NCBI RefSeq assembly: GCF_945906775.1
Contig: NZ_CAMDRE010000002.1
Location: 1,240,001-1,304,000, forward strand
Reading direction: 5' to 3'
Length of the DNA stretch: 64,000 nucleotides
Source of the DNA: Citrobacter sp. Marseille-Q6884
GTDB taxonomy: Bacteria > Pseudomonadota > Gammaproteobacteria > Enterobacterales > Enterobacteriaceae
Shown here: positions 7,337 through 16,788 of the stretch, piece by piece
How positions within the stretch are numbered: the stretch's first letter is position 1
How the letters are laid out: each line of letters begins with the position of its first letter
The notes under the pieces: model-generated
Told to the model about the DNA's origin: nothing
The model's database searches: none
What the model saw: the letters and a program-made list of their open reading frames with translations, nothing else
Translations under genes and position numbers: made by a program

Positions 7337-8992
7337 ATGAATCGCAGACGATTTATTAAAGGTTCAATGGCAATGGCCGCCGTGTGCGGAACCAGTGGTA
7401 TTGCATCACTCTTCTCCCGTGCCGCCTATGCGGCGGAGTCTGACATTGCAGACGGAAAAACCGTACGTTTTGATTTTTCCGTTCTGCAGTCGATGGCTCA
7501 TGATTTAGCACAAAAACCGTGGGGCGGCGCGCCGCGCGCATTGCCTGATACGCTGGCGACACTGACGCCACAGGCTTACAACAGCATTCAGTATGACGCC
7601 GAGCAATCCCTGTGGAACAACGTGGAAAACCGTCAGCTCGATGCGCAATTCTTCCATGTAGGAATGGGTTTTCGTCGCCGTGTTCGCATGTTTTCGGTCG
7701 ATGACAGCACGCATATGGCGCGCGAAATCCACTTCCGTCCTGAGTTGTTCAAATATAACGATGCGGGCGTCGATACTAAACAACTGGAAGGGCAAAGCGA
7801 TCTCGGATTCGCCGGTTTCCGCGTGTTTAAAGCGCCAGAACTGGCCCGCCGTGATGTGGTTTCCTTCCTGGGCGCCAGCTACTTCCGCGCCGTCGACGAC
7901 ACCTATCAGTACGGCTTATCCGCGCGTGGTCTGGCGGTCGATACTTATACCGACACAAAAGAAGAGTTCCCTGACTTTACCGCTTTCTGGTTTGAAACGG
8001 TTAAACCGGGCGCGACGTCCTTCACAGTCTATGCGTTGCTCGATAGCCCAAGCGTTACCGGTGCGTTTAAGTTTTTGATCCACTGTGAGAAAACGCAGGT
8101 GATCATGGATGTGCAGAACCACATCTATGCGCACAAAGATATCAAGCAGCTCGGTATTGCGCCGATGACCAGCATGTTTAGCTGTGGCAACAATGAACGT
8201 CGGATGTGCGATACCATTCACCCGCAAATCCATGACTCCGATCGTCTGGCGATGTGGCGGGGCAATGGCGAGTGGATCTGCCGTCCGCTGAATAACCCGC
8301 AAAAACTGCAGTTTAATGCTTACACCGACAACAACCCGAGAGGGTTCGGCCTGCTGCAACTTGACCGTGATTTCTCCCACTATCAGGACATTATGGGTTG
8401 GTACAATAAACGCCCAAGCCTGTGGGTGGAGCCGCGTAACCAGTGGGGCAAAGGGACGATTGGCTTGATGGAGATCCCGACCACCGGCGAAACGCTGGAT
8501 AACGTTGTCTGCTTCTGGCAACCGGAGAAGTCGATCAAGGCCGGTGACGAGCTGGAATTTAAATATCGTCTTTACTGGAGCGCTCAGCCGCCGGTGCGTT
8601 CACCGTTGGCGCGTGTGCTGGCGACCCGTACTGGCATGGGCGGATTCCCGGAAGGATGGGCGCCTGGCGAACATTACCCGGAAAAATGGGCTCGCCGTTT
8701 TGCCGTGGATTTCGTCGGTGGCGATCTAAAAGCCGCTGCGCCGAAGGGGATTGAGCCCGTTATCACGCTCTCCAGCGGTGAGGCTAAGCAGATTGAGATC
8801 CTCTACATTGAGCCAATTGATGGTTACCGTATCCAGTTTGACTGGTACCCAACCTCTGACTCAACTGACCCGGTAGACATGCGTATGTTCCTGCGTTGTC
8901 AGGGGGATGCCATCAGCGAGACATGGTTATATCAGTATTTCCCGCCTGCTGCCGACAAACGTCAGTACGTTGACGATCGCGAAATGCGTTAA
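7337..8992 (+). CDS. opgD: Glucan biosynthesis protein D (OpgD/MdoD)
   Basis: A 551-residue periplasmic protein that shapes the backbone of osmoregulated periplasmic glucans. The N-terminus MNRRRFIKGSMAMAA is a twin-arginine signal, with cleavage predicted after AYA at 30-32, so the protein should be exported folded by Tat. The remainder is a two-domain beta-sandwich protein homologous to OpgG, with an extended carbohydrate-binding cleft. Length equals E. coli OpgD. It is monocistronic, with nearly 200 bases of upstream DNA and a hairpin after the stop. Confidence 0.96.
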   Translation: MNRRRFIKGSMAMAAVCGTSGIASLFSRAAYAAESDIADGKTVRFDFSVLQSMAHDLAQKPWGGAPRALPDTLATLTPQAYNSIQYDAEQSLWNNVENRQLDAQFFHVGMGFRRRVRMFSVDDSTHMAREIHFRPELFKYNDAGVDTKQLEGQSDLGFAGFRVFKAPELARRDVVSFLGASYFRAVDDTYQYGLSARGLAVDTYTDTKEEFPDFTAFWFETVKPGATSFTVYALLDSPSVTGAFKFLIHCEKTQVIMDVQNHIYAHKDIKQLGIAPMTSMFSCGNNERRMCDTIHPQIHDSDRLAMWRGNGEWICRPLNNPQKLQFNAYTDNNPRGFGLLQLDRDFSHYQDIMGWYNKRPSLWVEPRNQWGKGTIGLMEIPTTGETLDNVVCFWQPEKSIKAGDELEFKYRLYWSAQPPVRSPLARVLATRTGMGGFPEGWAPGEHYPEKWARRFAVDFVGGDLKAAAPKGIEPVITLSSGEAKQIEILYIEPIDGYRIQFDWYPTSDSTDPVDMRMFLRCQGDAISETWLYQYFPPAADKRQYVDDREMR

Positions 8993-9005
8993 TGTGTTAT
9001 GCCTT

Positions 9006-9027
9006 TGGCTCTCCGCATGGGGAGCCA
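9006..9027 (+). terminator. Hairpin after opgD
   Basis: TGGCTCTCC (9006-9014) pairs with GGGGAGCCA (9019-9027) around GCAT, with one G-U pair. There is no clear T run, so termination strength is uncertain. Confidence 0.45.
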
Positions 9028-9159
9028 CATCTCCAGTCTCTCCTGAACGTTTCTGTTCACTATTAACTCGATCCTGTTCGCATTTTTCCTTAAGCCAAAC
9101 CGGTAAGCTGAGACTGTGTATTTGTTGTACACATTCTTGCTCACTAACAGGGAGAAAGT

Positions 9160-9384
9160 ATGTTTCCAGAATACAGAGACCTTATTTCCCGACTGAAATC
9201 CGAGAATCCTCGCTTTCTGTCTTTATTCGAAAAACACAACAGCCTCGATCATGAGATCTCCAGACTGGAAGGTTCGGATGGTCGGGGATACAGTTTGGAT
9301 ATTGTTCGCCTGAAGAAACAGAAACTCCACCTGAAGGAAGACCTGCTCAAAATTCTGCAAAAAGAGAGTGTCAGTGAGAGCTAA
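9160..9384 (+). CDS. ydcH: YdcH, DUF465 family small protein
   Basis: A 74-residue highly charged helical protein (MFPEYRDLISRLK at the start, then two helices with heptad-like leucines), the same length as E. coli YdcH. DUF465 proteins are predicted coiled-coil hairpins without established function. A good Shine-Dalgarno (AGGGAGA) lies seven bases before the ATG. It is transcribed alone, between opgD and rimL, and ends at an inverted repeat. Confidence 0.9.
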   Translation: MFPEYRDLISRLKSENPRFLSLFEKHNSLDHEISRLEGSDGRGYSLDIVRLKKQKLHLKEDLLKILQKESVSES

Positions 9385-9405
9385 TTAAACGGCTTTCATG
9401 TCTAA

Positions 9406-9435
9406 AAGGGCTTTCCGCGAAGAGGGAAAGCCCTT
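9406..9435. terminator. Inverted repeat downstream of ydcH
   Basis: AAGGGCTTTCC (9406-9416) and GGAAAGCCCTT (9425-9435) make a perfect 11-base stem with an eight-base loop. No strong T run follows, so it may act as an mRNA 3' stabiliser as well as a terminator. Confidence 0.55.
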
Positions 9436-9561
9436 CCTGCTGAAGACGTTTTCGATTTATATCCCCCGTCTGTACGTCCTGACCAAATCCGATATTGTTG
9501 TTAACATATTGCTTCTGCATAATAAAAATTCACCATTCGAAGACCGTTACAGGATATCAGT

Positions 9562-10107
9562 ATGACCGAAATGATCACCGTGAGCGCCACGCTGTCGCTA
9601 CGTGCGGTTGCGGAACAACACGTCACGGCATTGCATCAGTTGGTGCTCAAAAATAAGTCATGGCTCCAGCAATCGCTGAACTGGCCGCAGTTTGTGGTCT
9701 CCGAAGAGGACACCCGCAAGAATGTGCAGGGGAATGTGCTATTGCATGAGCGCGGCTACGCCAAAATGTTTCTCATTTTTGAGGGTGAGAGTATGGTGGG
9801 GGTTATCTCGTTTAATCAGATAGAACCGCTAAACAAAGCGGCCTACATCGGTTACTGGCTGGATGAAGACCATCAGGGACAAGGCATTATGTCCCGCGCG
9901 TTACAGGCATTGATTCATCATTATGTTCAGCGCGGCGAGATCCGTCGGTTTATCATCAAATGTCGGGTCGATAATCACGAAAGTAACCAGGTCGCGCAGC
10001 GCAATGGCTTCCTGCTGGAAGGCTGTCTGAAGCAGGCGGAGTTTCTCAACGGCCAGTACCATGATGTTAATCTCTATGCCCGTATCATTGATAACCCTTC
10101 AGAGTAA
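9562..10107 (+). CDS. rimL: Ribosomal protein L7/L12 serine N-acetyltransferase RimL
   Basis: A 181-residue GNAT protein that acetylates the N-terminal serine of L12, giving L7. The acetyl-CoA motif is DEDHQGQGIMSRAL near residues 96-110, and the C-terminal CRVDNHESNQVAQRNGF matches the Rim family. Length is close to E. coli RimL (179). The last nine bases overlap the convergent ydcK. Alternative substrates cannot be excluded, but synteny and identity to RimL are clear. Confidence 0.94.
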   Translation: MTEMITVSATLSLRAVAEQHVTALHQLVLKNKSWLQQSLNWPQFVVSEEDTRKNVQGNVLLHERGYAKMFLIFEGESMVGVISFNQIEPLNKAAYIGYWLDEDHQGQGIMSRALQALIHHYVQRGEIRRFIIKCRVDNHESNQVAQRNGFLLEGCLKQAEFLNGQYHDVNLYARIIDNPSE

Positions 10108-11079
10108 GCCTGCCAGCGGTGTACGCGTAATGCGCTGTTCGCCGTTGATCACTTTTGGCCCGCGCAGGTGAATAGCATCGCCATCAAATGCTTCAACGCG
10201 GGCCTGACCGTTAATTTCGATATGGTGTTCAATCAAGACTTCGCCATGGATACAGGCCTGGCCTTCAATAAGAATGTGCCCATCCAGCAGGATCGGGCCA
10301 CCGCGCAGCACGGCATGACCGCCGACCAGCACGTGGTGTTTCAGGACGCAATTACCTTCGACCAGCGCATGCTCTGCGACCTGTGAACTGTAGCGCAGGG
10401 TAGGAATGGCATCTTCATCGGTGCCCGCTATGACGCGGGCATGTCCGTACACTTTTGCGCAATCGCAGATCCAGACGTTGTTTTCCTCATTGCCTTCAAT
10501 CCGGGCAAAGTCAAAGACTTCGGCGCGATGTTCAATAAAGGCATAGCTGACGCTCGCATCACCATAGATCTGTGCCTGATGCACAATGCGCGAGTTGCTG
10601 ATGGTGGCGCGATCGTAAATTTGCAGCATCTGGTCGCTTTCGCGGGTTAATCCTTTGGCGGCGATAATTTCAGAATGGCACAGAATGCGGGCATCACCCG
10701 ACAGCTGACATTCTCCCCGAATAATGGAATGACTGACGGTGACGTTGTCACGTATTTGTGCGCCGTGACTGATTTCAGCCTGATCAATCCAGACCGAACC
10801 GCTCATTTGTACGCCATCTCGTATCACACAGGCCTGTGTGATACGGACATCCCCTGAAATCACCGCACCTGAGAACACCAGCGCATTTTCATCATAAATC
10901 CAGCAATCCCCGTGCTGTGACAACACACTTTCATCGTCAACCCAGCCACCGGGCGTTCCGGCTTTCACATCATTGAAGTCAATAAGTGCAATAATCTGGC
11001 GTAGCGATACGCTTTTTTTGTTGCCATTATCCTGATAACTAAAGGAGCGAGGCTCATCGCTGAGACGGTATTTGGTCAT
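10099..11079 (-). CDS. ydcK: YdcK, hexapeptide-repeat protein
   Basis: A 326-residue protein with many imperfect hexapeptide repeats of the form [IV]-x-G-x-A-x (for example GDVRITQACVIRDG, GDASVSYAFIEHRA), predicting a left-handed parallel beta-helix like acetyltransferases of the LpxA class. No catalytic His typical of that class can be assigned with certainty. E. coli YdcK has the same length and unknown function. It is convergent with rimL and divergent from tehA. Confidence 0.92.
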   Translation of the reverse strand: MTKYRLSDEPRSFSYQDNGNKKSVSLRQIIALIDFNDVKAGTPGGWVDDESVLSQHGDCWIYDENALVFSGAVISGDVRITQACVIRDGVQMSGSVWIDQAEISHGAQIRDNVTVSHSIIRGECQLSGDARILCHSEIIAAKGLTRESDQMLQIYDRATISNSRIVHQAQIYGDASVSYAFIEHRAEVFDFARIEGNEENNVWICDCAKVYGHARVIAGTDEDAIPTLRYSSQVAEHALVEGNCVLKHHVLVGGHAVLRGGPILLDGHILIEGQACIHGEVLIEHHIEINGQARVEAFDGDAIHLRGPKVINGEQRITRTPLAGLL

Positions 11080-11192
11080 AGCTCATTTCCATGTTGCGCA
11101 CCTTAGTTAAACGTAGCAAAGTTTTCCGTACTGGCTAAACCGCCAGAAATTCCATAAAATGCATTTCAAATATACTTTAAAAAATAAACAAA

Positions 11193-12197
11193 ATGAGTAA
11201 TGAGAATCAGCGCGACCGGGTGCTTAATCTTCCGGCCGGTTATTTTGGGATGGTACTGGGCACCATCGGGATGGGATTTGCCTGGCGATACGCCAGTCAG
11301 GTGTGGCCAGTGAGCCACCGGATTGGCGACGGTTTAGTGATCCTTGCCATGATCATCTGGGGTCTGCTGACGCTGGCTTTTCTGACCCGACTGGTGCGCT
11401 TCCCGCACAGCGTCCTGGCGGAAATTCGTCATCCGGTAATGAGTAGTTTTGTCAGTCTTTTCCCGGCAACAACCATGCTGGTCGCGATCGGCTTTGTCCC
11501 CTGGTATCGTCCGTTAGCGGTGGGATTATTCAGCATTGGCGTGGTGATCCAGTTGACTTACGCCGCCTGGCAAACGGCAGGGCTGTGGCGGGGGTCGCAT
11601 CCAGAGGAAGCGACGACGCCGGGGTTATATCTGCCGACCGTTGCCAATAACTTTATCAGCGCGATGGCCTGCGGCGCACTCGGCTTTAACGATGCCGGGC
11701 TGGTGTTTTTGGGCGCGGGCGTTTTCTCCTGGTTAAGCCTGGAGCCTGTGATTTTGCAGCGTTTACGCAGTTCCGGCGAGTTGCCAGCGGTTTTGCGCAC
11801 GTCTCTGGGCATTCAACTGGCACCTGCGCTGGTCGCCTGTAGCGCCTGGTTGAGCGTAAATGGCGGTGAGGGCGACACGCTGGCTAAAATGTTGTTCGGC
11901 TATGGCCTGCTGCAGCTTCTTTTCATGCTCCGTCTGATGCCATGGTATTTGTCTCAGCCGTTTAATGCCTCTTTCTGGAGCTTCTCGTTCGGTGTGTCGG
12001 CGCTGGCAACGACAGGGCTGCATTTAGGACACAGCAGCACGTCAGGCTTTTTTCATACGCTGGCGATCCCACTGTTTATTTTTACCAATTTTATCATTGC
12101 ATTGTTACTGGTACGTACGTTTGCATTGCTGATGCAGGGTAAACTGCTCATTCGCACGGAGCGTGCTGCACTACTGAAATCTGAGGATAAAAAATGA
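11193..12197 (+). CDS. tehA: TehA, SLAC1/TDT-family anion channel (tellurite resistance)
   Basis: A 334-residue inner-membrane protein with about ten hydrophobic helices, of the tellurite-resistance/dicarboxylate transporter family whose Haemophilus member gave the SLAC1 channel structure. The segment GLYLPTVANNFISAMACGALG is nearly invariant with E. coli. Overexpression of tehAB gives tellurite resistance in E. coli; the native role is unclear. The stop overlaps the tehB start (ATGA), showing translational coupling. No strong Shine-Dalgarno precedes the ATG. Confidence 0.95.
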   Translation: MSNENQRDRVLNLPAGYFGMVLGTIGMGFAWRYASQVWPVSHRIGDGLVILAMIIWGLLTLAFLTRLVRFPHSVLAEIRHPVMSSFVSLFPATTMLVAIGFVPWYRPLAVGLFSIGVVIQLTYAAWQTAGLWRGSHPEEATTPGLYLPTVANNFISAMACGALGFNDAGLVFLGAGVFSWLSLEPVILQRLRSSGELPAVLRTSLGIQLAPALVACSAWLSVNGGEGDTLAKMLFGYGLLQLLFMLRLMPWYLSQPFNASFWSFSFGVSALATTGLHLGHSSTSGFFHTLAIPLFIFTNFIIALLLVRTFALLMQGKLLIRTERAALLKSEDKK

Positions 12198-12790
12198 CTT
12201 TTTGCGACGAAAACTACTTTACTGAAAAATACGATTTAACCCGCACGCATTCCGATGTTGTCGAGGCAGCAAAAATTGTCGCGCCCGGCAAAACGTTAGA
12301 TCTGGGCTGCGGTAATGGTCGTAACAGCCTCTACCTGGCCGCAAATGGATACGACGTGACCGCATGGGATAAAAATCCGATGAGTATTGCGAATCTGGAG
12401 CGTATTAAAGCGGCTGAAGGGCTGAACAATCTGCAGGCGAGCGTCGCGGATCTCAATACATTGAATTTTGATGGTGAATACGATTTTATCCTTTCTACCG
12501 TTGTAATGATGTTTCTGGAAGCGAAAACGATCCCGGGACTGATTGAAAATATGCAACGCTGCACGAAACCCGGCGGATATAACCTGATTGTTGCGGCAAT
12601 GGATACTGATGATTTCCCTTGCACCGTGGGTTTCCCGTTTGCGTTTAAAGAAGGTGAATTACGCCGCTATTACAGCGGGTGGGATTTGCTGAAATACAAT
12701 GAAGACGTGGGTGAACTTCACCGCACAGACGAAAATGGCAATCGTATTAAACTGCGTTTTGCGACAATGCTGGCGCGTAAACCCGCGTGA
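12194..12790 (+). CDS. tehB: TehB, SAM-dependent methyltransferase (tellurite resistance)
   Basis: A 198-residue class I methyltransferase. The SAM motif LDLGCGNGRNSLYL is at 35-48, the acidic residue after strand 2 lies in VTAWDKN and the post-I motif in ASVADLNTL. E. coli TehB methylates tellurite and selenite using SAM. It overlaps tehA by four bases and so is co-translated. The N-terminus differs slightly from E. coli (MTFCDENYF), without effect on the fold. Confidence 0.95.
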   Translation: MTFCDENYFTEKYDLTRTHSDVVEAAKIVAPGKTLDLGCGNGRNSLYLAANGYDVTAWDKNPMSIANLERIKAAEGLNNLQASVADLNTLNFDGEYDFILSTVVMMFLEAKTIPGLIENMQRCTKPGGYNLIVAAMDTDDFPCTVGFPFAFKEGELRRYYSGWDLLKYNEDVGELHRTDENGNRIKLRFATMLARKPA

Positions 12791-12810
12791 TACCTATGTT
12801 GCGTTAAGTC

Positions 12811-12848
12811 TCTCTGTGCTCGACGTTTTTGCCCGACGAGCGCAGAGA
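12811..12848. terminator. Inverted repeat after tehAB
   Basis: TCTCTGTGCTCG (12811-12822) pairs with CGAGCGCAGAGA (12837-12848), a 12-base stem with one G-U pair. The T-rich stretch is in the loop, so this is a stable 3' hairpin rather than a classical terminator. Confidence 0.5.
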
Positions 12849-12945
12849 TAAAATTGTGCGGTCCTTACCATTTTTAGTACATCTAAAATGATTCTGGTTT
12901 GCTATCCTTTTTAAGCATCATTGCGAAAACTAAAGGGATCGTTTC

Positions 12946-13620
12946 ATGCGTACTCAAACTTTATTTAAAGTTGCAGTGCTTACTGGCTTGTTGGCGTTAT
13001 CGGGTTGTGCGTCTAAAGTGACTCAGCCTGATAAATACTCTGGGTTTTTAAAAGATTATTCTGGTCTGAAGGAAACAAAATCAGCTACCGGACAACCGGT
13101 ACTTCGTTGGATTGATCCTGCCTATAATGAATCTAAATATGACAATATCGTGTATAACCCGATAACATATTACCCGGTTCCTAAACCCACCACGCAGGTT
13201 GGTCAGCAGGTTCTTGATAAGCTGTTGAGCTATACCAATACTCAAATGAAAACCGCTATTGGAAAACGTAAGCCTCTGGTTACGACACCTGGCCCACGTA
13301 GTCTGATCTTCCGTGGCGCGATTACCGGTGTGGATACCAGTAAAGAAGGGCTGCAATTCTATGAAGTGGTTCCCGTTGCACTGGTTGTTGCCGGTACGCA
13401 AATGGTCACCGGTCACCGTACGATGGACACGCACCTCTATTTCGAGGGTGAGTTGATCGATGCGGCAACCAATAAACCGGTCATTAAAGTTGTGCGTCAG
13501 GGCGAAGGTAAAGACCTGAACAACGAAAGCACGCCGATGGCGTTCGAAACGTTGAAAAAAGTTGTTGATGACATGGCGACAGACGCCTCAATGTTTGACG
13601 TTAACAGCAACAAGAAATAA
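12946..13620 (+). CDS. ydcL: YdcL, DUF3313 lipoprotein
   Basis: A 224-residue predicted lipoprotein. The signal peptide ends with the lipobox LALSGC, so Cys22 would be acylated; Ala at +2 suggests outer-membrane sorting. The mature part is the DUF3313 domain and matches E. coli YdcL throughout, with near identity over the stretch PRSLIFRGAITGVDTSKEG. Function is unknown. It is monocistronic and followed by a strong terminator. Confidence 0.92.
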   Translation: MRTQTLFKVAVLTGLLALSGCASKVTQPDKYSGFLKDYSGLKETKSATGQPVLRWIDPAYNESKYDNIVYNPITYYPVPKPTTQVGQQVLDKLLSYTNTQMKTAIGKRKPLVTTPGPRSLIFRGAITGVDTSKEGLQFYEVVPVALVVAGTQMVTGHRTMDTHLYFEGELIDAATNKPVIKVVRQGEGKDLNNESTPMAFETLKKVVDDMATDASMFDVNSNKK

Positions 13621-13625
13621 TGAGG

Positions 13626-13662
13626 ACGCACCATCCGCGACAAGCAGATGGTGCGTTTTTTT
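13626..13662 (+). terminator. Strong terminator of ydcL
   Basis: ACGCACCATC (13626-13635) and GATGGTGCGT (13647-13656) form a ten-base stem with T7 ending at 13662. The T run overlaps the end of the convergent transporter gene. Confidence 0.85.
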
Positions 13663-14569
13663 ATGCGGTACGGCGACGATATAAAAGTTTACCCACCAGC
13701 GCCTCCGGGCGTGCAAACATCACCAGATTTCCCAGCAAAATCAGCACTAAACCCGTAACCGCGTTGATCTGCCAAATATACCCTTCATATAACGTAGACA
13801 GCGTCAGCGCCACCAGCGGGAAAAGCAACGTACTGTAAGCGGCCTTGCTGGGACCAATACGGCCGACCAGTGTGAAGTAGGCGCCAAACGCAATCACCGA
13901 CCCAAAAATCGCCAGATATAACAGCGCGCTGAGATAGCTGAAGGTCCACTCTGGCGTGAAGTTATCACCACGCATAAACGCTATCGCGGCAATCAGTATT
14001 GTGCCGTATAACATTGCCCAACTATTGGTCGTCAGCACCTCGAGACCTTTTTTCTGGTGGCGAAGGCTAATCATGTTGCCCAGCGAGAAACCAAAGGTTC
14101 CCAGCGCGCTTAAGCCGATGCCCAACAAAAGTGAGTGATTCAACCCGCTACTGACCAAATCCTGCCAGAACAGAGTAACGATACCGGTCAATCCCAGACC
14201 CGCGGCTAAATAGAAGCGTAACGGTGGTTTTTGGCCAAAGAAGACGAAGCTGTTGACCGCATTGAACAGCACGGCCATCGAGAAAATAACGGATTCCAGC
14301 CCCGTATTGATCCAGGCGGCAGCGGAATAAAAACACCAGAAATTGAAGCAGAAAACGCATCCTCCCTGGAGCAGGCAAAAGAGATGATCACGACCTGACA
14401 GCCTACGTAACTTACCGCTAATCAGCAGGACAACGATCATCACGGCGCTGGCGACGGCAAAGCGCCAGAAGATGGAAACTGGCGCCGAAACCGGACCTTG
14501 TTGCAGGTAAATTGCAATCCATGTCGTTCCCCATATCACTACAACCAGGCAGTACAACAATGCGTTCAT
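13661..14569 (-). CDS. EamA-family drug/metabolite exporter
   Basis: A 302-residue inner-membrane protein with ten predicted helices in two EamA halves (first half begins LYCLVVVIWGTTWIAIY, second half near SLLLGIGLSALGTFGFSLGN). The RhaT/YdcZ-like DMT superfamily exports amino acids, purines and drugs; the substrate cannot be read. It is divergent from an AraC-type regulator, a common arrangement in which the regulator controls the exporter. E. coli K-12 has neither gene between ydcL and ydcO, so the pair is an insertion or an ancestral locus lost in E. coli. Confidence 0.85.
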   Translation of the reverse strand: MNALLYCLVVVIWGTTWIAIYLQQGPVSAPVSIFWRFAVASAVMIVVLLISGKLRRLSGRDHLFCLLQGGCVFCFNFWCFYSAAAWINTGLESVIFSMAVLFNAVNSFVFFGQKPPLRFYLAAGLGLTGIVTLFWQDLVSSGLNHSLLLGIGLSALGTFGFSLGNMISLRHQKKGLEVLTTNSWAMLYGTILIAAIAFMRGDNFTPEWTFSYLSALLYLAIFGSVIAFGAYFTLVGRIGPSKAAYSTLLFPLVALTLSTLYEGYIWQINAVTGLVLILLGNLVMFARPEALVGKLLYRRRTA

Positions 14570-14755
14570 ACATGACTCTCATTTTTGGTATTCATCGCCA
14601 GACTGTGCCATGCAAAAGGTCAGGGCGCTTTCATCTGCTTGCGGGCGACTTGCAAAATCTTGCGCTTTTTTTCGTGTCGGCGTGAAAAGGGTGCTGTTAA
14701 CAAAATGTGGCTGATATAGACTGAAAGTCTGCAAACTTATTTTGAATGTGATGGT

Positions 14756-15625
14756 ATGTCTCAGCCCTACGGTGCCTTTGAAAATTTACGCAAACACAAT
14801 GCCGTGTTGCATGAGTCGGTTGCGTTGCATTCGGGGATCCAACTGGCGGCCTGGTCGAACAAGCGCGATACCATCACACAATATTGCGACCACCACACAC
14901 TCAGTTTATATGTCGCGGATGGCTACGAGAGCTATCACAAGACGGCTGGAGGCTGGAAGAACGGCGGTGGTCCCGATCGTTTCTGTCTGATGCCGAAAGA
15001 GAGTGAATCTACCTGGGATATTCGGGATGACCTCTCTTTTGTTCATCTCTACTGTACGGACGCGCATCTGCGGGAAGTGGGAGAGAAAGTCTGGGACAAA
15101 AGCCCCTATAGCTTCACGCTGGATGAGCACACGTTTGGCAGTGACCCGGGGATCACGGCGGTCTACCGCCAGTTTTTGCTCGGCAATGACTGGCGACAAC
15201 CCGCTAATCATCTGACGCTCAGTGCCGCGTCGTCACTCTTATTAACACATCTGATCCAGCACTATAGTAACGTACAATGGCGCCCGCCGGTGATCACGGG
15301 AGGGCTTGCGCCTGCGACATTACGCAACGTGTTGGCCTATATTGACGCGCATTTGGCATCGCCCATCACACTCAGCGATCTGGCGGGGGAAGCCGCATTG
15401 AGTGATTTTCACTTTGCCAGAATGTTTCGTCAGTCGATGAACATGGCGCCACATCAGTATGTGATGCAACGGCGTATGGCGCTGGCGCAGCAACTGGTCT
15501 GTTATTCTTCACGCAGCTTGTCGGATATCGCGATGGCCTGCGGATTCAGCTCGGCAAGCCATTTCAGTAACCGGTTTAAACAGGTGACCGGTAAAACGCC
15601 CTCGCAGTTACGTGCGGCGCGCTAA
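14756..15625 (+). CDS. AraC-family transcriptional regulator
   Basis: A 289-residue regulator. The N-terminal 170 residues form a cupin-like effector domain; the C-terminal 100 carry the two AraC helix-turn-helices, first LSDLAGEAALSDFHFARMF and then LSDIAMACGFSSASHFSNRF with the family signature ending GKTPSQLR. It is divergent from the EamA exporter at 14569, its likely target. The 3' end overlaps the convergent ydcO by 18 bases. The effector is unknown. The Shine-Dalgarno is weak. Confidence 0.87.
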   Translation: MSQPYGAFENLRKHNAVLHESVALHSGIQLAAWSNKRDTITQYCDHHTLSLYVADGYESYHKTAGGWKNGGGPDRFCLMPKESESTWDIRDDLSFVHLYCTDAHLREVGEKVWDKSPYSFTLDEHTFGSDPGITAVYRQFLLGNDWRQPANHLTLSAASSLLLTHLIQHYSNVQWRPPVITGGLAPATLRNVLAYIDAHLASPITLSDLAGEAALSDFHFARMFRQSMNMAPHQYVMQRRMALAQQLVCYSSRSLSDIAMACGFSSASHFSNRFKQVTGKTPSQLRAAR

Positions 15626-16774
15626 TCGCAGTACCGTGTAGCACACCCCTCCGGCAATTAACCCCCAAAACGCAGACCCAATTCCCACTAGCGTCAAGCC
15701 ACTGGCCGTCACCAGAAAGGTGATGATGGCGGCATCTCGCTCGGTTTCATTATGCAGTGCCTGATACAAACTGCCGCTAATGGTACCCAGCAGCGCAAGG
15801 CCGGCCAGCATCTGGATCCAGCTTACTGGCAGGGCAGCCATCAATCCGGTCACTGAGCCTCCGAATAGACCGGCCAACAGATAGAATACCCCTGCGGCTG
15901 CCGCAGCTAACCAGCGCCGTTGGGCGTCAGGATGCGCTTCCGGGCTTTGGCAAATGGCGGCGGTGATGGCGGCAATGCAGATGGAATAGACGCCAAATGG
16001 CGAAAACAGCAGCGCCAGCAGGCCAGTGAAGACAATCAAGGGGGAAACGGGTAATGCGTAGCCTGATGCTTTCATGGTGGCAATGCCTGGCGCATTCTGT
16101 GAAGCCATCGTCACCAGAAACAACGGTAGTGCAATGCTGATGCTGTGGGCAATGGAGAATTGGGGCAGGATAAATTCAGGCATAACCGGCGATAAATCAA
16201 CGCTGTTTGTGACAACGTCACATTTAATTAAGGCGATAGCAATGCCAACCAGCATCGCACTGATAACCGCATAGCGTGGGGTCAGGACTTTGAATATCAG
16301 CCACGCCAGTAACATGCTGCCGCACAGAATCAGTTCACTGTTAAGACTATTGAACGCCTGCAGGCCGAAACGTAGCAGTATGCCGGCCAGCATCGCCGAT
16401 GCCAGCGAGTGTGGGATAATCTGCATCAGACGCGCAAAAAGCCCGGTGACGCCACACAGGACAATGAGTGCGTTGGCAACAATAAATACGCCAATTGCTT
16501 CCTGAATGGTTAAGCCTTGCAGACCGGTGACCAGCAACGCCGCGCCGGGTGTTGACCAGGCGGTCAATATCGGCGCGCGATACCACAATGTCAGCGCCAG
16601 GGTGCTCACTCCCATGGCAATGCCCAGCGCGGTCATCCAGCCGGCGATTTGCCCGGTCGTTGCGCCTGCAGCGAGTGCTGCTTGCCAGATAATTGCCGCT
16701 GAGCTGGCATAACCCACCAGAACGGCGACGAAACCGGATAATACGGTGGGAAGAGGGATTGAAAGCGCGCGCAT
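15608..16774 (-). CDS. ydcO: YdcO, BenE-family benzoate/H+ symporter-like transporter
   Basis: A 388-residue membrane protein with about 11-12 hydrophobic segments. BenE features include GFVAVLVGYASSAAIIWQAA at the N-terminus and the segment LVTMASQNAPGIATMKASGY, which resembles the nucleobase/ascorbate-transporter fold motif. Benzoate transport is the named function of the family, but the E. coli YdcO substrate is unproven. It is divergent from sutR, with two palindromes in the shared spacer. Confidence 0.92.
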   Translation of the reverse strand: MRALSIPLPTVLSGFVAVLVGYASSAAIIWQAALAAGATTGQIAGWMTALGIAMGVSTLALTLWYRAPILTAWSTPGAALLVTGLQGLTIQEAIGVFIVANALIVLCGVTGLFARLMQIIPHSLASAMLAGILLRFGLQAFNSLNSELILCGSMLLAWLIFKVLTPRYAVISAMLVGIAIALIKCDVVTNSVDLSPVMPEFILPQFSIAHSISIALPLFLVTMASQNAPGIATMKASGYALPVSPLIVFTGLLALLFSPFGVYSICIAAITAAICQSPEAHPDAQRRWLAAAAAGVFYLLAGLFGGSVTGLMAALPVSWIQMLAGLALLGTISGSLYQALHNETERDAAIITFLVTASGLTLVGIGSAFWGLIAGGVCYTVLRLARRT

Positions 16775-16788
16775 AGTGACTCCGTGTG

